From Rostratula benghalensis (lineage: Eukaryota; Chordata; Aves; Charadriiformes; Rostratulidae): a stretch of DNA of 64,000 bases. Within the stretch, counting starts at the first letter, position 1, and every line of letters starts with the position of its first letter. This document shows, piece by piece, positions 1-13,110 of this stretch. A program made the translations under genes and the position numbers. The stretch lies in assembly GCA_013399305.1 (NCBI GenBank), contig VXAI01000015.1, forward strand, positions 5,352,845-5,416,844. Direction: 5' to 3'. The notes beneath the pieces are model-generated. The model ran no database searches and was not told where the DNA came from. It worked only from the letters and a program-made list of their open reading frames with translations.

Positions 1-1373
1 ATCATCTTCATGTATTAAAGATGCTTAACACCTGCTTGTAAATCTGGGGCTGGTCAAAAATGCCTGTGACTTGTGAGTCCGTGAGGAAGGTGAAAATGTG
101 GTTTCCCACCAGAATTATGAGAAACATGCACATACACACTTCCACGCACACTCGTTTGATCTAACACGGCAAAGGACCAAAAACCCAGGGATAAACTAAT
201 TATGACTTGTTATGCTTGAGCAGGAAAACAGCAGCCGCTCCTCTCCTGCTTCAAGTAGAGAAGTAAAACAAGTGCCTTGGCAGCTCTTCTTCCCTATGAC
301 TGGAAGAACTGTCCCTCGGGAGTCTTCCTCTCCCAGAGTGTGCAAGGGAGCAGATTTCCTCCTCACCTGGGGACATGGGTATGGGCAGGAGAGCTCTCCA
401 CTCCAAGCTTGAGAGCAGGTCTAGAGAACACCCTGTATGCAGCCTCATCAGCTCAACCTTCTTGTTGATTCTAACAGAAAATACATTTCACGGGTCATGA
501 AAAATCCAACAAAACAGTGAAAAAGAAAAAGAGAGTATTTTTAGTGAAATAAAGTCACCCATCACGAGCCCATCAATACCCAGAAACAATTGGCGGGAGG
601 AGAGAGGGAGGAGAAGGCAAGGCGCTCAATTATACTTGAAGTGGTTTAGAAAATGCACCAAGATGGAATAAGCATTCCTTGTTCTGCTACAGCTGTCACT
701 TTCAGACATATTTCAGGAGGCTAATCCTGGAGACCAGGAGATTAATTCCTGGAGACAAGCCCTTTTTCCCCTCCCGCTCCTCCCCAGCTCTTCAGAGAAA
801 ATGACCTGGTCTGATCTTAACACATCTTGAAGAAGACAGAAAGATTAATTATGTTCCTCCCTATTTCATCTTCATGACACATCTGAGCAGCTTCTACAGC
901 TGTGAAACCTTTATTTCCAGGGTCCTTTTGATTGTACTGCCGAGATATTCAAAGACTCATTAAACCTAAGGGGAAGTCCCATTCACCCAGACTTAATATG
1001 GGAAGGAGGTGGGGGAGGGTGGCTTAAAGTTATCTTGTGCTTAAGTTAAAGAGACAGTTAGAGAAGATTTATTCATAAATCAAACTCTTCACCCTCAAAG
1101 AATCACCTAGCCCTGCGGCGCTCTGCACACAGGAGATGCTGCTGGGACAAAAGGGCTGAGAAGCACAGCCTGCTCCCAAGACTGGGTGACTCTGTTCCTG
1201 CAGAAGGACCAAGTGACGAAGTAGAGAAAGCAAGAAGTCTGCCTCATATTTTTGTAGACACAATTTTGCACCTACAAATCATAACTGTTTTCTAATTGCA
1301 ACAATAACGTCAAGTTAAGGGTCAGCTTTCAGACTAGTCTCCCATAAAGGTGGTGTTTGTCAGTGTATGTATG

Positions 1374-1520
1374 TCGATAATTGTAATTAATTCCTCCAGC
1401 AATTACTGTCACTAGATCTGACCGTAGCCTAAAGTCAAGTACTGAGGTATTAAAGTGACAACATCTTCTGTGGAAGTAATTACTGATACAAAACCTTATT
1501 CTCGATTACTAATGTCAATA
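1374..1520. promoter_or_regulatory. Homeodomain-site-rich stretch
   Basis: Within 150 bp there are several TAATTA/TAATTG/ATTAC cores (cgataattgtaattaattcc, cagcaattactgtc, cgattactaatg) including the perfect palindrome GTAATTAC in 'gaagtaattactga'. Clusters of such cores are typical of homeodomain-bound enhancers, but AT-rich DNA also gives them by chance. Confidence 0.25.
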
Positions 1521-1643
1521 GCTTGTAGATATTAAAAGTGAAGTCAGTGTATTACTGGGGCTGAGATTGCTTTCTAATCTGGTAGTCAGGCTATAAGTTA
1601 TTTGATTTGCTGATGAAGGGCTCAAATTACAAAGGCACCATTC

Positions 1644-1657
1644 AAAAAAAAAAAAAA
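1644..1657. repeat. Poly(A) tract
   Basis: Fourteen A bases in a row. No transposon body was recognised in front of it, so a plain mononucleotide run. Confidence 0.9.
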
Positions 1658-3401
1658 TCACTAAATATATAGACGACTTCCTTTCAAGTGGCAGTGAGGA
1701 AGTGCTCCGTTCTTTCCTGGTGGTGTTGCCTTCCTGACTTGAATCTTCACTGTCAACCCATCACCCTCAATTAACTTCAGGTGTCACTATTTTCAGGTGT
1801 AACACTCTGCCTGCCAGTACAGCAGTAGGCTTCAAAAAGTGGGCCTCCAAGCTATAGTATAAAGCTCATCTATGAGAAATACCAATATTATCCTTTTTTC
1901 TTACTTCTTAGAATTGTGAAACCTCAGCAGTACTATTACAATCAAGGTTGTACATACTCCTGGGAACATTTTATCTTATATTCACATGGGGAAACCCTTT
2001 ACAGATCATTCCTGCAGTTAAGATCTCTTCCTGCAGTTTCACATGAAATGAAGTAGCAAATGTCATACACGTGGTGCTGCAAAGACTAAATCATGGCATT
2101 AAGGGAAGTCAAGGTTCAATTTCCCTGTGTGCAGCAGGTGAGATATATGCATTGGGAAAGGCTAGATCTGGAAAATGTAATAGTCACAGGTGAATATAAA
2201 ATATAAATGCAAAATGCATTTCTTCATATTTATTACATCTTTTACATCTAAATCAGGCAGATTTCATTCCACAGATTGAGACTGATCTGAAGTAATTCAG
2301 TGGGAGGCTGGTAGTTGAAACACATAATCACATTTCTAGAACAATGTAATTATATTGAATTTAATGTGATTTCCTGCCACTGGTTTAAAAGTGCAGCCTC
2401 CTCCACATTCTGGATTTACACTGAACATGACACTGATGTACAATTACTTTCACGTAGCCAGGTAAAGCATGGCATAAGGGGAAAAAGTACGCTCCCACTC
2501 CTTGAATTTCCCAGGACCATCATGGAAAGATGTAGGTCACGAAGTACCAGTAAGTTCTAACCTTAAATTTTGAGAAAGATGCTGTCTCAGCAGGTGACCA
2601 CTGATTTTTTATTTCATTTTCATTAAATATCTCACAAGAAGCCATTTTTCTGACCTTAAGAACTTGTGCACAAGTCAGCTCTGCTCTATGGGGCAAAGGA
2701 ATATGAAGGGGAATTTACTCAATTTTCAAGGTTTTCATATGTTGTATAAGCTTCTGAGAGTGCTATATTAAAGATTTTTAATAAGGAACAGGCTAATAAA
2801 TGGACATGGCAGGTCATACCCATCAAGAATAGCTAGAAAATACCAGGGAAAAAAGTAATTGCAATCTGAATGCAGACAAAGATTTTGAATCTTCAAACAA
2901 AAACAAATACAAAAGGCTGGAATTTTATCCAAGTTAGGAATAAAACAGCACAGACACTAATATTCATCTAATTCCTACAAATCAGTTCAGATCTGATTTA
3001 GAGAGAGAAAAGTGTGTGAGCCAAAGCATCAGGAGAGCCCATGCTGCCAGCCAAAGCATACTACGTAAACAAAAGAGTTACTCTTAAAAAAGTGCCACTA
3101 AGCTTACAGCTGATCAGGTGAAATCCTGCAAACCCACCTGATATGAAACAATTCAAGTAATCTCTTTGCAGAATAATTTCAAATAGCAACTTAAAGATGT
3201 AAAAATCGAGGCATATTTACAAATTATTTGCAAAGAGAACGAAAAATTATTAAATTGATCAAAAATGCTGTTTGCTGCTGGCAGTTCATTTAGCTTTCTG
3301 CACAATGTTTCAACATTTATATTCCTTCATTGAAATAAATAAGTATTGAAATGTAATGGATAATGAAGCAGAGGCTAAAAGATAATAAAAGTGCATAGAA
3401 C

Positions 3402-3414
3402 TTTTTTTTTTTTT
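3402..3414. repeat. Poly(T) tract followed by GCAGCAG
   Basis: Thirteen T bases then GCAG. It looks like a plus-strand splice acceptor but no exon with a donor follows, so it is listed as a mononucleotide run. Confidence 0.85.
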
Positions 3415-6086
3415 GCAGCAGATCAATATAAACTTGGATGAAATAAAAGTTTAAAAGTAGGTTATAAAGCTGGGGACTTTTATGAAAAGTAAATGAACAA
3501 TAGCTTTAAAGCAGTATAATTATCGATGAATCACAACACTATGGAAATGGCCTTGAAGAGCTCCAAATGCATTACAAACTGCAGAGAGGGAGGGTGAACA
3601 AGGGAGAAAAAAGCCCCAAAATGGAATCAAAGTTGCAACCCTCACACAGATAACCGCCCAGCAGTTATGTAGCAAAGTCAGCTGCATTTATAAAGCCAAA
3701 TCCTAAGATTCTTCCTTCCATGGAAATTTTCTGTGGCATGAAAAAACCTGTGGAAAAATCTCAGGATACACAGGCTTGCGACAAACCAAGGAGACCTCAG
3801 TGGTTTTGACTTGCTTTTTGACACTGTTGGTATCAAGCACCAGGGAGCAAAGCATTGTGTTGTGAAAGGCTCATGCAGCCAAAGTGGCAGCAACTAATGC
3901 AATTTGGGGTCTTGCAAACCCCAAAGATCAGAAAAGCTTCATCTGGGAAACGATGGCATGTATTATTGATGGCTCAGCAGCCAGAAGACTTCAGCACATG
4001 GAGAGGACAATGGGTTTGTCTTCTCCCTGCCAGAAAAGGACTTGAAGAGGATTGAAGAGAGGCAGCGTTTCAGCTCGGTGCCCACCCTGTGACCTCAGGG
4101 CAGGGTCCTGTGGTTCACAGCAGGGAAAGCAGCACCAGCTCAGCCGCGACAGCCGCCTTCCACAGCCCGATACACTCAACCCCAGCGCAGGTCCAACACA
4201 CACTATATGCCAGTCCCTTCTTCCTGAGCTGCACACACTTCCCAACAGCCTCAGCATTCCCAGATTTCACACCCTTAACAGGGTTTCTTCAAAGAGCAAA
4301 TACATTTGCAGAAATTAATTTTTGGCTGCAGTTTCTTAAAAGGCACCCATTTCTACATCAGGCAGATTAGCACTGCTAGAAGCTACAGTCTTATTCAAAA
4401 CCAAAAATGTACTAAGCAGATTTTTCCTTTTGTTTATTGAAAAGCCTACTTTCTTCAAGGTGACTAAAGACAAAAGAGTAAGAGATTTGCTGGACACCAG
4501 AATGCACCCCTTTCATCCCTGATCACCTTCTGCAGCTCAGGAAGAGAATTCTGCAAAGAGTACATGGCAATGCGACAGGAAAGTCAGGACCCTTTTTAGG
4601 TTAAACCATGCAATCCCAAACCAGGACCAACCAGACAGAAGCACCCTGATTCAAACTCGAACAAATGCAGTTAGAAATGAGACACAATTTGGCTATGGCA
4701 GGATTACCACTACACATTAACTGGGATGTCCACTCAACTATTCAGGGCTTCCATTACGGAGCAAAGGACTGTGAAAGTCTTTCTTCACCCAATCACCACT
4801 CCAACAGTTACATATTCAGATTTCTTTCTGGAATAAGCGCAAATTTGCTTTGATTGACTGACATTTCATCACTTAATACATTCATAGCATGTCAAGGGAA
4901 AACTTGACTGAATTCACAATGCTGTACTGGTTGAGTTCCTAATAGGAACAGTTGTCAGAAGGACTTGTAAGGATAACTTTCAATATCATATTTGCTAGTT
5001 GGTAGGCGACTTTCTGCACCCAAGAGCCTCCCCACTTATGTGCAGGACTTTCTGGAACACAGAGATGGACAGCCCCTTTCTCCCCAGTTGCCATCCACCC
5101 GTGAAATGGCAGCTGGCTGCAGCCACACCAGTGGCTGTACAGTATCTTTTCTCCAAAGTCCTGCATTTGAGACATACAGTTGTGAAGTCAGCCAAAGCTT
5201 TGCTGGAGACTCACAAACAAACTATGGAAGAGAAGCTGGAGACCAAGTAAGAGGTGAAGCTCTCCATCAGCCCTTCCACCCAAAAAGTCCCCCAAGTACA
5301 AACTACCCATCCACAGAGCTCAAGGGTGAACAGAGGACCCACAAGGGTCAGAGGAGCTAGCAAAGCTGGAAGTTAGTCCCTACCCTTGCTGAAAAAGGGG
5401 AAAGATGAGAAGGAGAACAAGCACAAGGAGAAATCCAATTAACATTTGAGCCCCTGGCCAGTGCCCCAGCCTCAGGGCTTGCTTCCTACCATGTAATGGG
5501 CACCTTCCTGCTGCCCTCAATCCCTGTCTATGAATGGAAAAGAAATCTGCAGTTTCCCTGTGCTTCTGATGCCTCTTCTGAAACTTCCACATTTGTTTAC
5601 AAAGGTCTTCAACATATGGCTTTCAAATGAACCTAAGCATTTCAAAATTCTTTTCCTTTTCTGTAGAGACCTCTAAGGCCCTTAAATGACCTACCTTTAG
5701 CATTCATGAAGTGGGTAAACAGGATCCTTGGCTGCCGTCACCCTGTTTTAATTAGACAAAGGGGAAAAAGCAGTGCTCTTCAATACTTAAAACCAACCAG
5801 TTTCAAATAAATATTTAAAGCTGTCCTGATTGTTAGATAAGCAGCTTCTGCAAAGCAATTGCAAACGTTGCAATTGTTTTGCCATACAGTTGCCAGCAGC
5901 TGGAAACTCCGAGATACCCATTTCAATCAGAAATTTTCCATTTCGAATGCATTTGGCAGTTTGTTCGTGGTGAGAAGTGCTTCTCAACACGTGAGCTTTC
6001 AGAAGACTGCAAGGAGTGAAGCACAGGTGGCTTTTCTAAAAGCCTGGGTCAAAGCACAGCTTTCTGTAAACACTCCCTTTTATAAG

Positions 6087-6101
6087 TAAATAAATAAATA
6101 A
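6087..6101. repeat. (TAAA)n microsatellite
   Basis: Nearly four perfect TAAA units. Confidence 0.9.
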
Positions 6102-7507
6102 GAAAAGGTGCTGTGCCATATCTTCTGCACTGCTATTAGGCAGCCGAGAGGCTCCTGCTAGACCAGACAAAGCCTTCAGTCAGTCCCACAGAATATTCAC
6201 AAACAAATGAAAAGAACAGTGGGAGGAATCGACTTAAAAGTGCATTCACTGTACTTTCCTTTTCTTTAAGTGTAATAATATGCAACAGCTCCTTGTGGTG
6301 TTGAACGGACAATATTATTAACTCTTTTATCGTTCCACCACTTCAACCATTTATACTTACATTCTTCCACCTAATCACTACCTAGCTGCTGTTAAAATTC
6401 ATCATGCACTATGGGCCAAATCTTGAGGTCCCCACTCAAAACCTCCCTTAAATGAGTTCTTAGTATGATTTTTGCACGATTAGGCATTACAAATTTTTCT
6501 TCCTAACTGCTAACTGATATCTGAATAAAGAACACAGGAATTGTCCCTGATCATTACCGTAATGCTTTCATGTTTTCCACAATGCCACTCAAAAGCCTAA
6601 AAATATGGCACAGAAGCCCTGCAGGGAATTAATGCAAAGTGTCTGCATTTGTACCAGGAACCAATTGCTGAGAGAAAGACAAAGGCTATTTGAAATGAAC
6701 CTGGAGGATGCATTAGCAGAAGCACTTCTGAGCAACTTGCCATTTAAAGCACGCACGGGACAAATTCATCTTGAGAGTCACTTCAAAGGGAATGGTCCGT
6801 AATCAAAATTAATCACAATTAATTTGGCCCTAGGTTTCTGCCACTGAGAGGCAGGCTCCCGCAGTCAGAGCTGTGGGCAGCGGATGGCAGAAATCACATC
6901 CACAGCATCCACCTCTGCTGAAATTGCCAATTCTTCTGCTATGCTGGTACCATCATAAAATGCTGCAACAGGATTCAGGCCAAATTTGCTTATCGGCTCT
7001 GAACCATGAGGCCAGCCAGCAGTATCTGCTGAATGGCGCTCTTTTTGAGGATGTCATCTTTCTATTTATATTACCTAATTCTTCTTCTCCAGCTCCCCCT
7101 GGCAAACCAACAGTTGAAATCACACAGTATAAGCTAATAGGGTTATATAAGTGTCCATTTGCTGTACATATGCTCTCCCCCCTAAGGCAAGCGATCACCA
7201 CAACTCTGTAGCAGGAGAGGTACACCTTCCATTTTTGATGTCTAAGCACATCAGAGGTGCTTTGCAGAGTGTCTCTAACCCTTGTTGGAGGAGAATGCAT
7301 GGGTAGCTGGCCGAGAAGCAGGCAGCAAAGAACACAAGCAAGAGGTGCCTCATTCCCTGTGCCTTGTCTCACTCATGAAACACAGCTACACTAAAACAAG
7401 ACAGAAGATTCCAGCTCCGTATGTGGCAACTTTCAAGGTACTGCTGAACAGATACAACCCACAAACTTATTGCCCAGACTTAATTTCTTGATCTGCCTGC
7501 ACAAAAG

Positions 7508-7526
7508 CAACAACAACAACAACAAA
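7508..7526. repeat. (CAA)n microsatellite
   Basis: Six CAA-type units just after the end of a 69-codon frame that is not considered a gene. Confidence 0.9.
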
Positions 7527-10500
7527 ATTAATAATCCTTGATGTAGAAGGAGCAGTTTCCCTCTCTCAATGCTTCTCAGTCTCCACCAACAAGATCTACA
7601 TTTTCAAGCTAATTCCATTCCTGTCCTCTTCTGGTTTTCCCAGTATCACTCTCCAACTCCATTTTTGTGACACAAAGGCCAAATAATGTAGATAAAAAAC
7701 TAAGCTATTTCAAAGTAAACTGAGAGTATGGACATGGATACTTCCTCTGTTTCAAATACATTTGCCTTGCATACTTACACTGAAAAGAAAGAATACTGAT
7801 TCCTGAAATCTATTAATTCCTGTATCCTTCACTCCAAGGTATGTAAAAATGGCATAGGCCCTGTAACATGACAGACTTTTGGCCCCAAATCTCTTGCTCT
7901 CTGGAAGCTTTCAGGGTTTAAAACCTCAGAAAACATGTCTAGGAAATCTAAACCTATACGACATGAAGTTTAAAGTATGCCTTTTCCTTATACATATTCA
8001 CATTTTTTTCTGTTCATTATGATCTACCATTAAACTGCTCTCCAATTCAGGAAGACCCATTTCTAGATAAAGTTTGAACCTTTCTCCAGAACAGTACTAA
8101 TACACAACCCAATAAAGGTGGGGGCTTGGCTCTTTTACACGTATACCTTCTGTATATACATAGCTTCTCGTTTTACTCATTTCCTAAGATTGCTGCTGTT
8201 CCCTCCTTGGCAGTTTGGAGGGCACAGATGCTCTGAGCTCTCAGGGAGACTCACACAGACAGCAGTGCCACTTCCCAAACTGGCTACTCCCTTCAGTTTC
8301 CTGGCCAAGTCCATTAATCAGGCCTGATCCGGGGAGTCCACGTGTGCATGTACTGTAAAATCCCCTTACAGGGCACTGTCTTCCACCAAAACAAACCTTT
8401 GCCAAGCTCCCCCATGGCATGCCAGCCACGAAACGCAGGCACCAAAAGCTAATGGGGCCCCACACGCATCCGTTTGCCACACATATGCTACGTATACCCT
8501 CAGGAGTAGGTCCCTGCTTCATCGTGTGACTGAAGGGAAGGGACAGCTTCCCACAGTAGAATTGCTTTCAGTTGCCTCTGTGCTGCTGTGTTGCACTTCT
8601 GTCCATTCCACTCCCCTCCCTGGCAGACTCGGCAGCCTTCTCCGAGAATTTTTTTCTGTTTGCTTCCTCCCAGCAGTCACATCAAACAGACGTGTGTTAC
8701 CTGGCTTGGAAACTTCTGCTTTTATCTTCCAAGGGAAGAACTCAAGTAGTTAGTACGCATACAATTCTGAATGGTTTTCAGTGAGAAAATTCAAAGTTCC
8801 TGTTCCAGGGAATAAAATAATTACTTCCTTTTCAAACTTCCTGTTTTTCAAGCTGACAAAAGCTGCTGTTACAAGTGATAGACAATTTTTAGACTGAAAG
8901 AGACCTCCCAGCTCTTAACTACACTTTGCAGTGGTTTTGAATATTATTTGTACCACCATTTTCCTCACTGATCTGCCATGGATGACAACATCTGAGCAGT
9001 CTGAAATCAGTTCCAGTTCCCCCAGCAAACAGAAGTCTCCAATTTGGGCTGTAACTTTGTACTTCTCTTCCTTCTCCCTCTGCAAGCCAAGCCAGCGTGC
9101 CTGACTCAGATTTTCCTCAAGCAGCAAACTACCAGCTTCAAAGCAGCTACAACCTATTAATGCTGATATATGTGAGACCTTTTAAAAGGCCTGGACAAGA
9201 CATATTTCACTTTGTTGAGATAAATTTAGACACCAGAAAGTATAAAGATGAGGGAATCCAATAAACTATCATTTATCTTTCTTGTTCATTTGAATAGAGC
9301 TGGCCAATATATAGCACTACAGTTTTACCCTCCTGCCAAAACCAGCAAATTCAGTTTGCCTAGTGTTCAGTCGTGAGGACAAAATTGGTTCACACTGTCC
9401 CTTCTCCCATATTGAATGCGTATTCCGGGAGGGGAATCTTCCCAGAATATAGTATTAACACTCTGAGTTTTTGAATCTAAGTTCATGTGACATATACTCA
9501 AGATACATGAAATTCAGCAACAGCAAGTGGAAATGTTGGATTCTTTTCTGCAGAGCACTGACTGCCTCCTGCCAGCAGACAGCCTTTACTGAACTCCGTG
9601 AAAACAACACGAGCCTGTGTCAGGCTCCTACATGGCAGAAAAAGAATGAGCCATCACGGCAAATGCAGAATATGTCATTTTCTCCATCTTTTCTTGGATG
9701 GTGAAACAGCAGCACAAGTAAAGCAAGCAAATCACTCAAGGCCACACCAAGAATAGCACCAAAATCCCCAACCATAGGACACGCTACATACTTGTAGTAA
9801 CAAAAATATATCTGTCATTGCATGTCACACAAGCTCATTCAAACTAAGGATTTATCACTTGCTTCGGACTCCAGCCAGGTGACGGCAAATATATCATGGA
9901 GCTGTCAACGATCTGCTAATCTTGGCTGTGAAGTGTAGAAATACAAGAAGCTTAAAAACACACTGGTCCTTCAGAAACCATAAATTTTGCTGGCTCCTTC
10001 TCATATACCACTGGGTAATAGGTCTGCTCCAGTTATTTCACTCCCACCTCCTGCAGTTAAACGGTTTCATTTTGCATGTCTATTTAAAGAATGATAATGA
10101 AACATATGAGGTAGCAGAAATCACTATGGGTTTACAGATAAAGAGACAAAGACCCTTTCTGACTCCTTGAATGAGAAGAGTCACTGGCAGCAGAGTTAAA
10201 TTCAAAGTCTGGATAGAAATCCCAGGATACACCCACAACTGAATTTTCAGAGCTGCCACGCATACAGCTGGAATAACATCTCTGTCCATCTGGAAACCTG
10301 GTCTGTTGTGCTCTTTTGAGCAGAGAAGAAAGCAAAGAGAAGTGACCGATGACCCTTCATCCTCCATCCAAAACCAAACCAAGTGTCTAGGCTTTTGAGA
10401 CTGTCCCATAGCATAGTGCCAAGCAGTGACTTCAGTTTCTCCTAGGACATATATTTGGACAGGGTGGGGGGAAGATCTTTGATTATAAACACGGTAGAAA

Positions 10501-11518
10501 TTTCAGAGGGTATTTCCCCACAAATAAGGGTTTGTTCATGACAGTTCACACTGGGCACATTTTGGGGAGACTATAAATAACAAGCAAACCTCCGTGTTCA
10601 AGTTGTGGTACTTCACAGTCAGCAAGCTCACCAAGGACTACATTAACCTGCTTAATGGAAATACTGCTACCCCTATAGCTGTGTGACACAGTCCAGCTGC
10701 AGAAGGCAGCTTAACTCACTGTTATTTGTGCAAATACAATTCTTTAAATGAATTTCTCAAATGCCTTGGTGTACCTGCCATTCTTCATTTCCTACTCCGG
10801 CCACAAACTTCAATTTTCTCTCCATAGCACTTAAACGGCACATAATTACAACTAATTATTGATCACTGAGGAATTACTAGTTGACAAATCCAATTTTCAC
10901 ACTGTTATCAAGCATGACTGACTCTGGACCAGAGAGGATAAAAGACACCTGCACTGTCCTAGAAACCTGCAGGTCTATAAGCTGGGTGGGACCAGCGTTG
11001 CCACCATCACAATTAAACCCATCAGACCACAGTGGCACCTGAAGGCCAATGTTTAGGGACCTGTTACATAAGATGCTATAAATCTACACAAAGTGACAGT
11101 CCTCACCCCAAAGAGTTTTACAAGCCTAAAACACCCAAGCCTTTTACAACATTAAACGTATTCAATTTGGCTGTGTTTGTACCATTTTGCATTCCATTTC
11201 TGCAAATATTCTCCCAAGCAAGCTAGCTGGCAGCAATGTACAGAGAAACCTCAGCTCATTTCAGAGAAAAACTCCACTCAATTTTCCTCAAAGCAAATTT
11301 TAAATTTGCATGCTTTGGTGCACCTGCTGATCTCAACAAATTGGATCAATGAAGGAGAGGAGAGCACTGCACAACCCCGGTGCCCTGGGCAAGCGGCGCA
11401 CACCCAGCCCGTTAGTGGTATTCGTTAGCTGCAGTCCAGTCACCCAGACATCAGGAGCCTGCTGTCACACGTCTGCGTGGGGTACAATCGAGGCACTGTG
11501 CAAAGAGGGTATTTAAGG

Positions 11519-11542
11519 AAAAAAAGAAAAAAAAAAATAAAA
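11519..11542. repeat. A-rich low-complexity tract
   Basis: Almost pure A interrupted by single G and T bases. Confidence 0.85.
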
Positions 11543-12319
11543 TCCGAGAGAAAAATACATGGATCTGCTCAAACATCGCCGACTGGGGTAAAAAGCAACG
11601 TTTTCATAATAAGTCACATGATGAATTCTTTCCCAGTTGTATTTCAATGGTGTTATTCACACAATTCAAGTAGACAAGTCCCAGTGTGAAAGTATCTGTG
11701 CTCTTTTAGCCCAGTGGCAGCCCTTGCAGCATGACTTACAACAAAGACTGGAAAAGTCCACTCCTATAGTACAAGCAAATTGGTTTATTATTAGAGCTCA
11801 TCCAGCACCATTATTTTCTGACAGAAAACTTGTTTTTAACAGAATTGAAATTTCCATGAAGAACATTTTTCTTGCAAATGTTTAACTTTTCTTTTGGGAA
11901 AAAACCACATTTTTGTTTCACGTCTGCTCAAGATGCATTTCCCTTTCCATTCTGTTCCAAAGGAAGCACGACAATTTAGAAAATGCTGCACTAAATCTCC
12001 TCGGCTCCTAAAATAAAAAGCTGAGAATGAGCTTCACATAAAGAAAGATTGCAAGTGCCTTACTAAGGACTTTATTCATTAAAAGAGACTCAACTCCATT
12101 CTGCTTCTTGTCTATGGAAGTGAAATATGATTTTATTAAATGAACCCCTTAATATGTTTGCTAAGACTCTGTCAGGCTGAACATTAACTACGTCGCCATT
12201 GTTTTTCAAGTCTAAAAAGAAAGTTGCTTAGAGAGTCTTAACCTACAGACCAGTGGAGAAGGTTACTTTATTAAGCACGTTTGCAATGTCTGGCACACAC
12301 AAGGAGCACAGTGCATTTA

Positions 12320-12394
12320 NNNNNNNNNNNNNNNNNNNNNNNNNNNNNNNNNNNNNNNNNNNNNNNNNNNNNNNNNNNNNNNNNNNNNNNNNNN
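12320..12394. other. Assembly gap (75 N)
   Basis: Seventy-five N bases. The right edge is a TAAAA-type microsatellite (12395-12411), so the missing sequence is probably an AT-rich tandem repeat that could not be resolved. True length is unknown. Confidence 0.99.
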
Positions 12395-12411
12395 ATAAAA
12401 TAAAATAAAAA
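12395..12411. repeat. (TAAAA)n microsatellite at gap edge
   Basis: Three uninterrupted TAAAA-type units directly abut the N run; the array probably extends into it. Confidence 0.9.
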
Positions 12412-12594
12412 TGCACAGCTTTAAAAATCATTTAAGGAAGGGAAGGAAAATAAGAAAAAAAGGAACAAAAAACCCCCCCATGTTACATGCATTTCAATTT
12501 TGGGTAGCAAGATTGCATGCACATGCAGCCATCATCTACTGCCCTGGGGTAGGCTGAGTGGAGGCCACCCCAGCAGAGACCCTGTGGCTCCTCA

Positions 12595-13110
12595 GTAAGA
12601 AATAGTCCCCGGGGGAGCGTTCTGGGCTGCCCGGTCTCCAGCCCTTTGCAGAGGGCTTGCACCACTGGGTTAACAACCTGCTGAATCTCCCCTTATAGAG
12701 GCATTTTTGAGGTGAGGTGTTGAGTCCACTCGGGGGGTCACCGCCGGTGAAGGAGCTTCCCACCGCAGTCGGGGCACCTGCACCAGCACCAAGCCGCATC
12801 CTTGCCCAAAATTATTCCCCTCCCAACCCGCTGCTGACTTTTGCCTGGGATTTCTGCTTCAGACACAAGCCAGACACAAGTCCACTCTGCCCTCTCCTGG
12901 CCTGCACACAGATCCGAGTCTGTGCAACCGTCCCGAATCTCCCCTCTGCAGAGGCCGGGGATGGAGGGGATGCAGGTGGGCTGGCAGAATCCCGGGTCTC
13001 TGATGGACAGCCAGAGGGGCAGAGCCCCGGGGAAGATGGACTGAGCACCACCGTTTGGGGGAGCCACACAGGACGTCACCTCCCTGCCCACCAAATTCAC
13101 CACCCTTGTG
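12595..13110. other. GC-rich block, no recognised product
   Basis: Starting 200 bp after the assembly gap, about 500 bp is clearly more GC- and CpG-rich than its surroundings (for example gccccggg-type runs at 12608 and 13026). Open frames overlap on both strands (170 codons plus at 12717-13229; 155 and 94 codons minus), the usual result of stop codons being scarce in GC-rich DNA. No protein family is recognised. It may be an intragenic GC-rich regulatory patch or an old repeat. Confidence 0.5.

Noticed and set aside
3395..3425. T13-GCAG as plus-strand splice acceptor
   Set aside because: No downstream open exon with a donor; a homopolymer run explains it.
4992..5360. 122-codon plus-strand frame and overlapping frames
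   Set aside because: Several frames overlap on both strands with no conserved motif; expected by chance.
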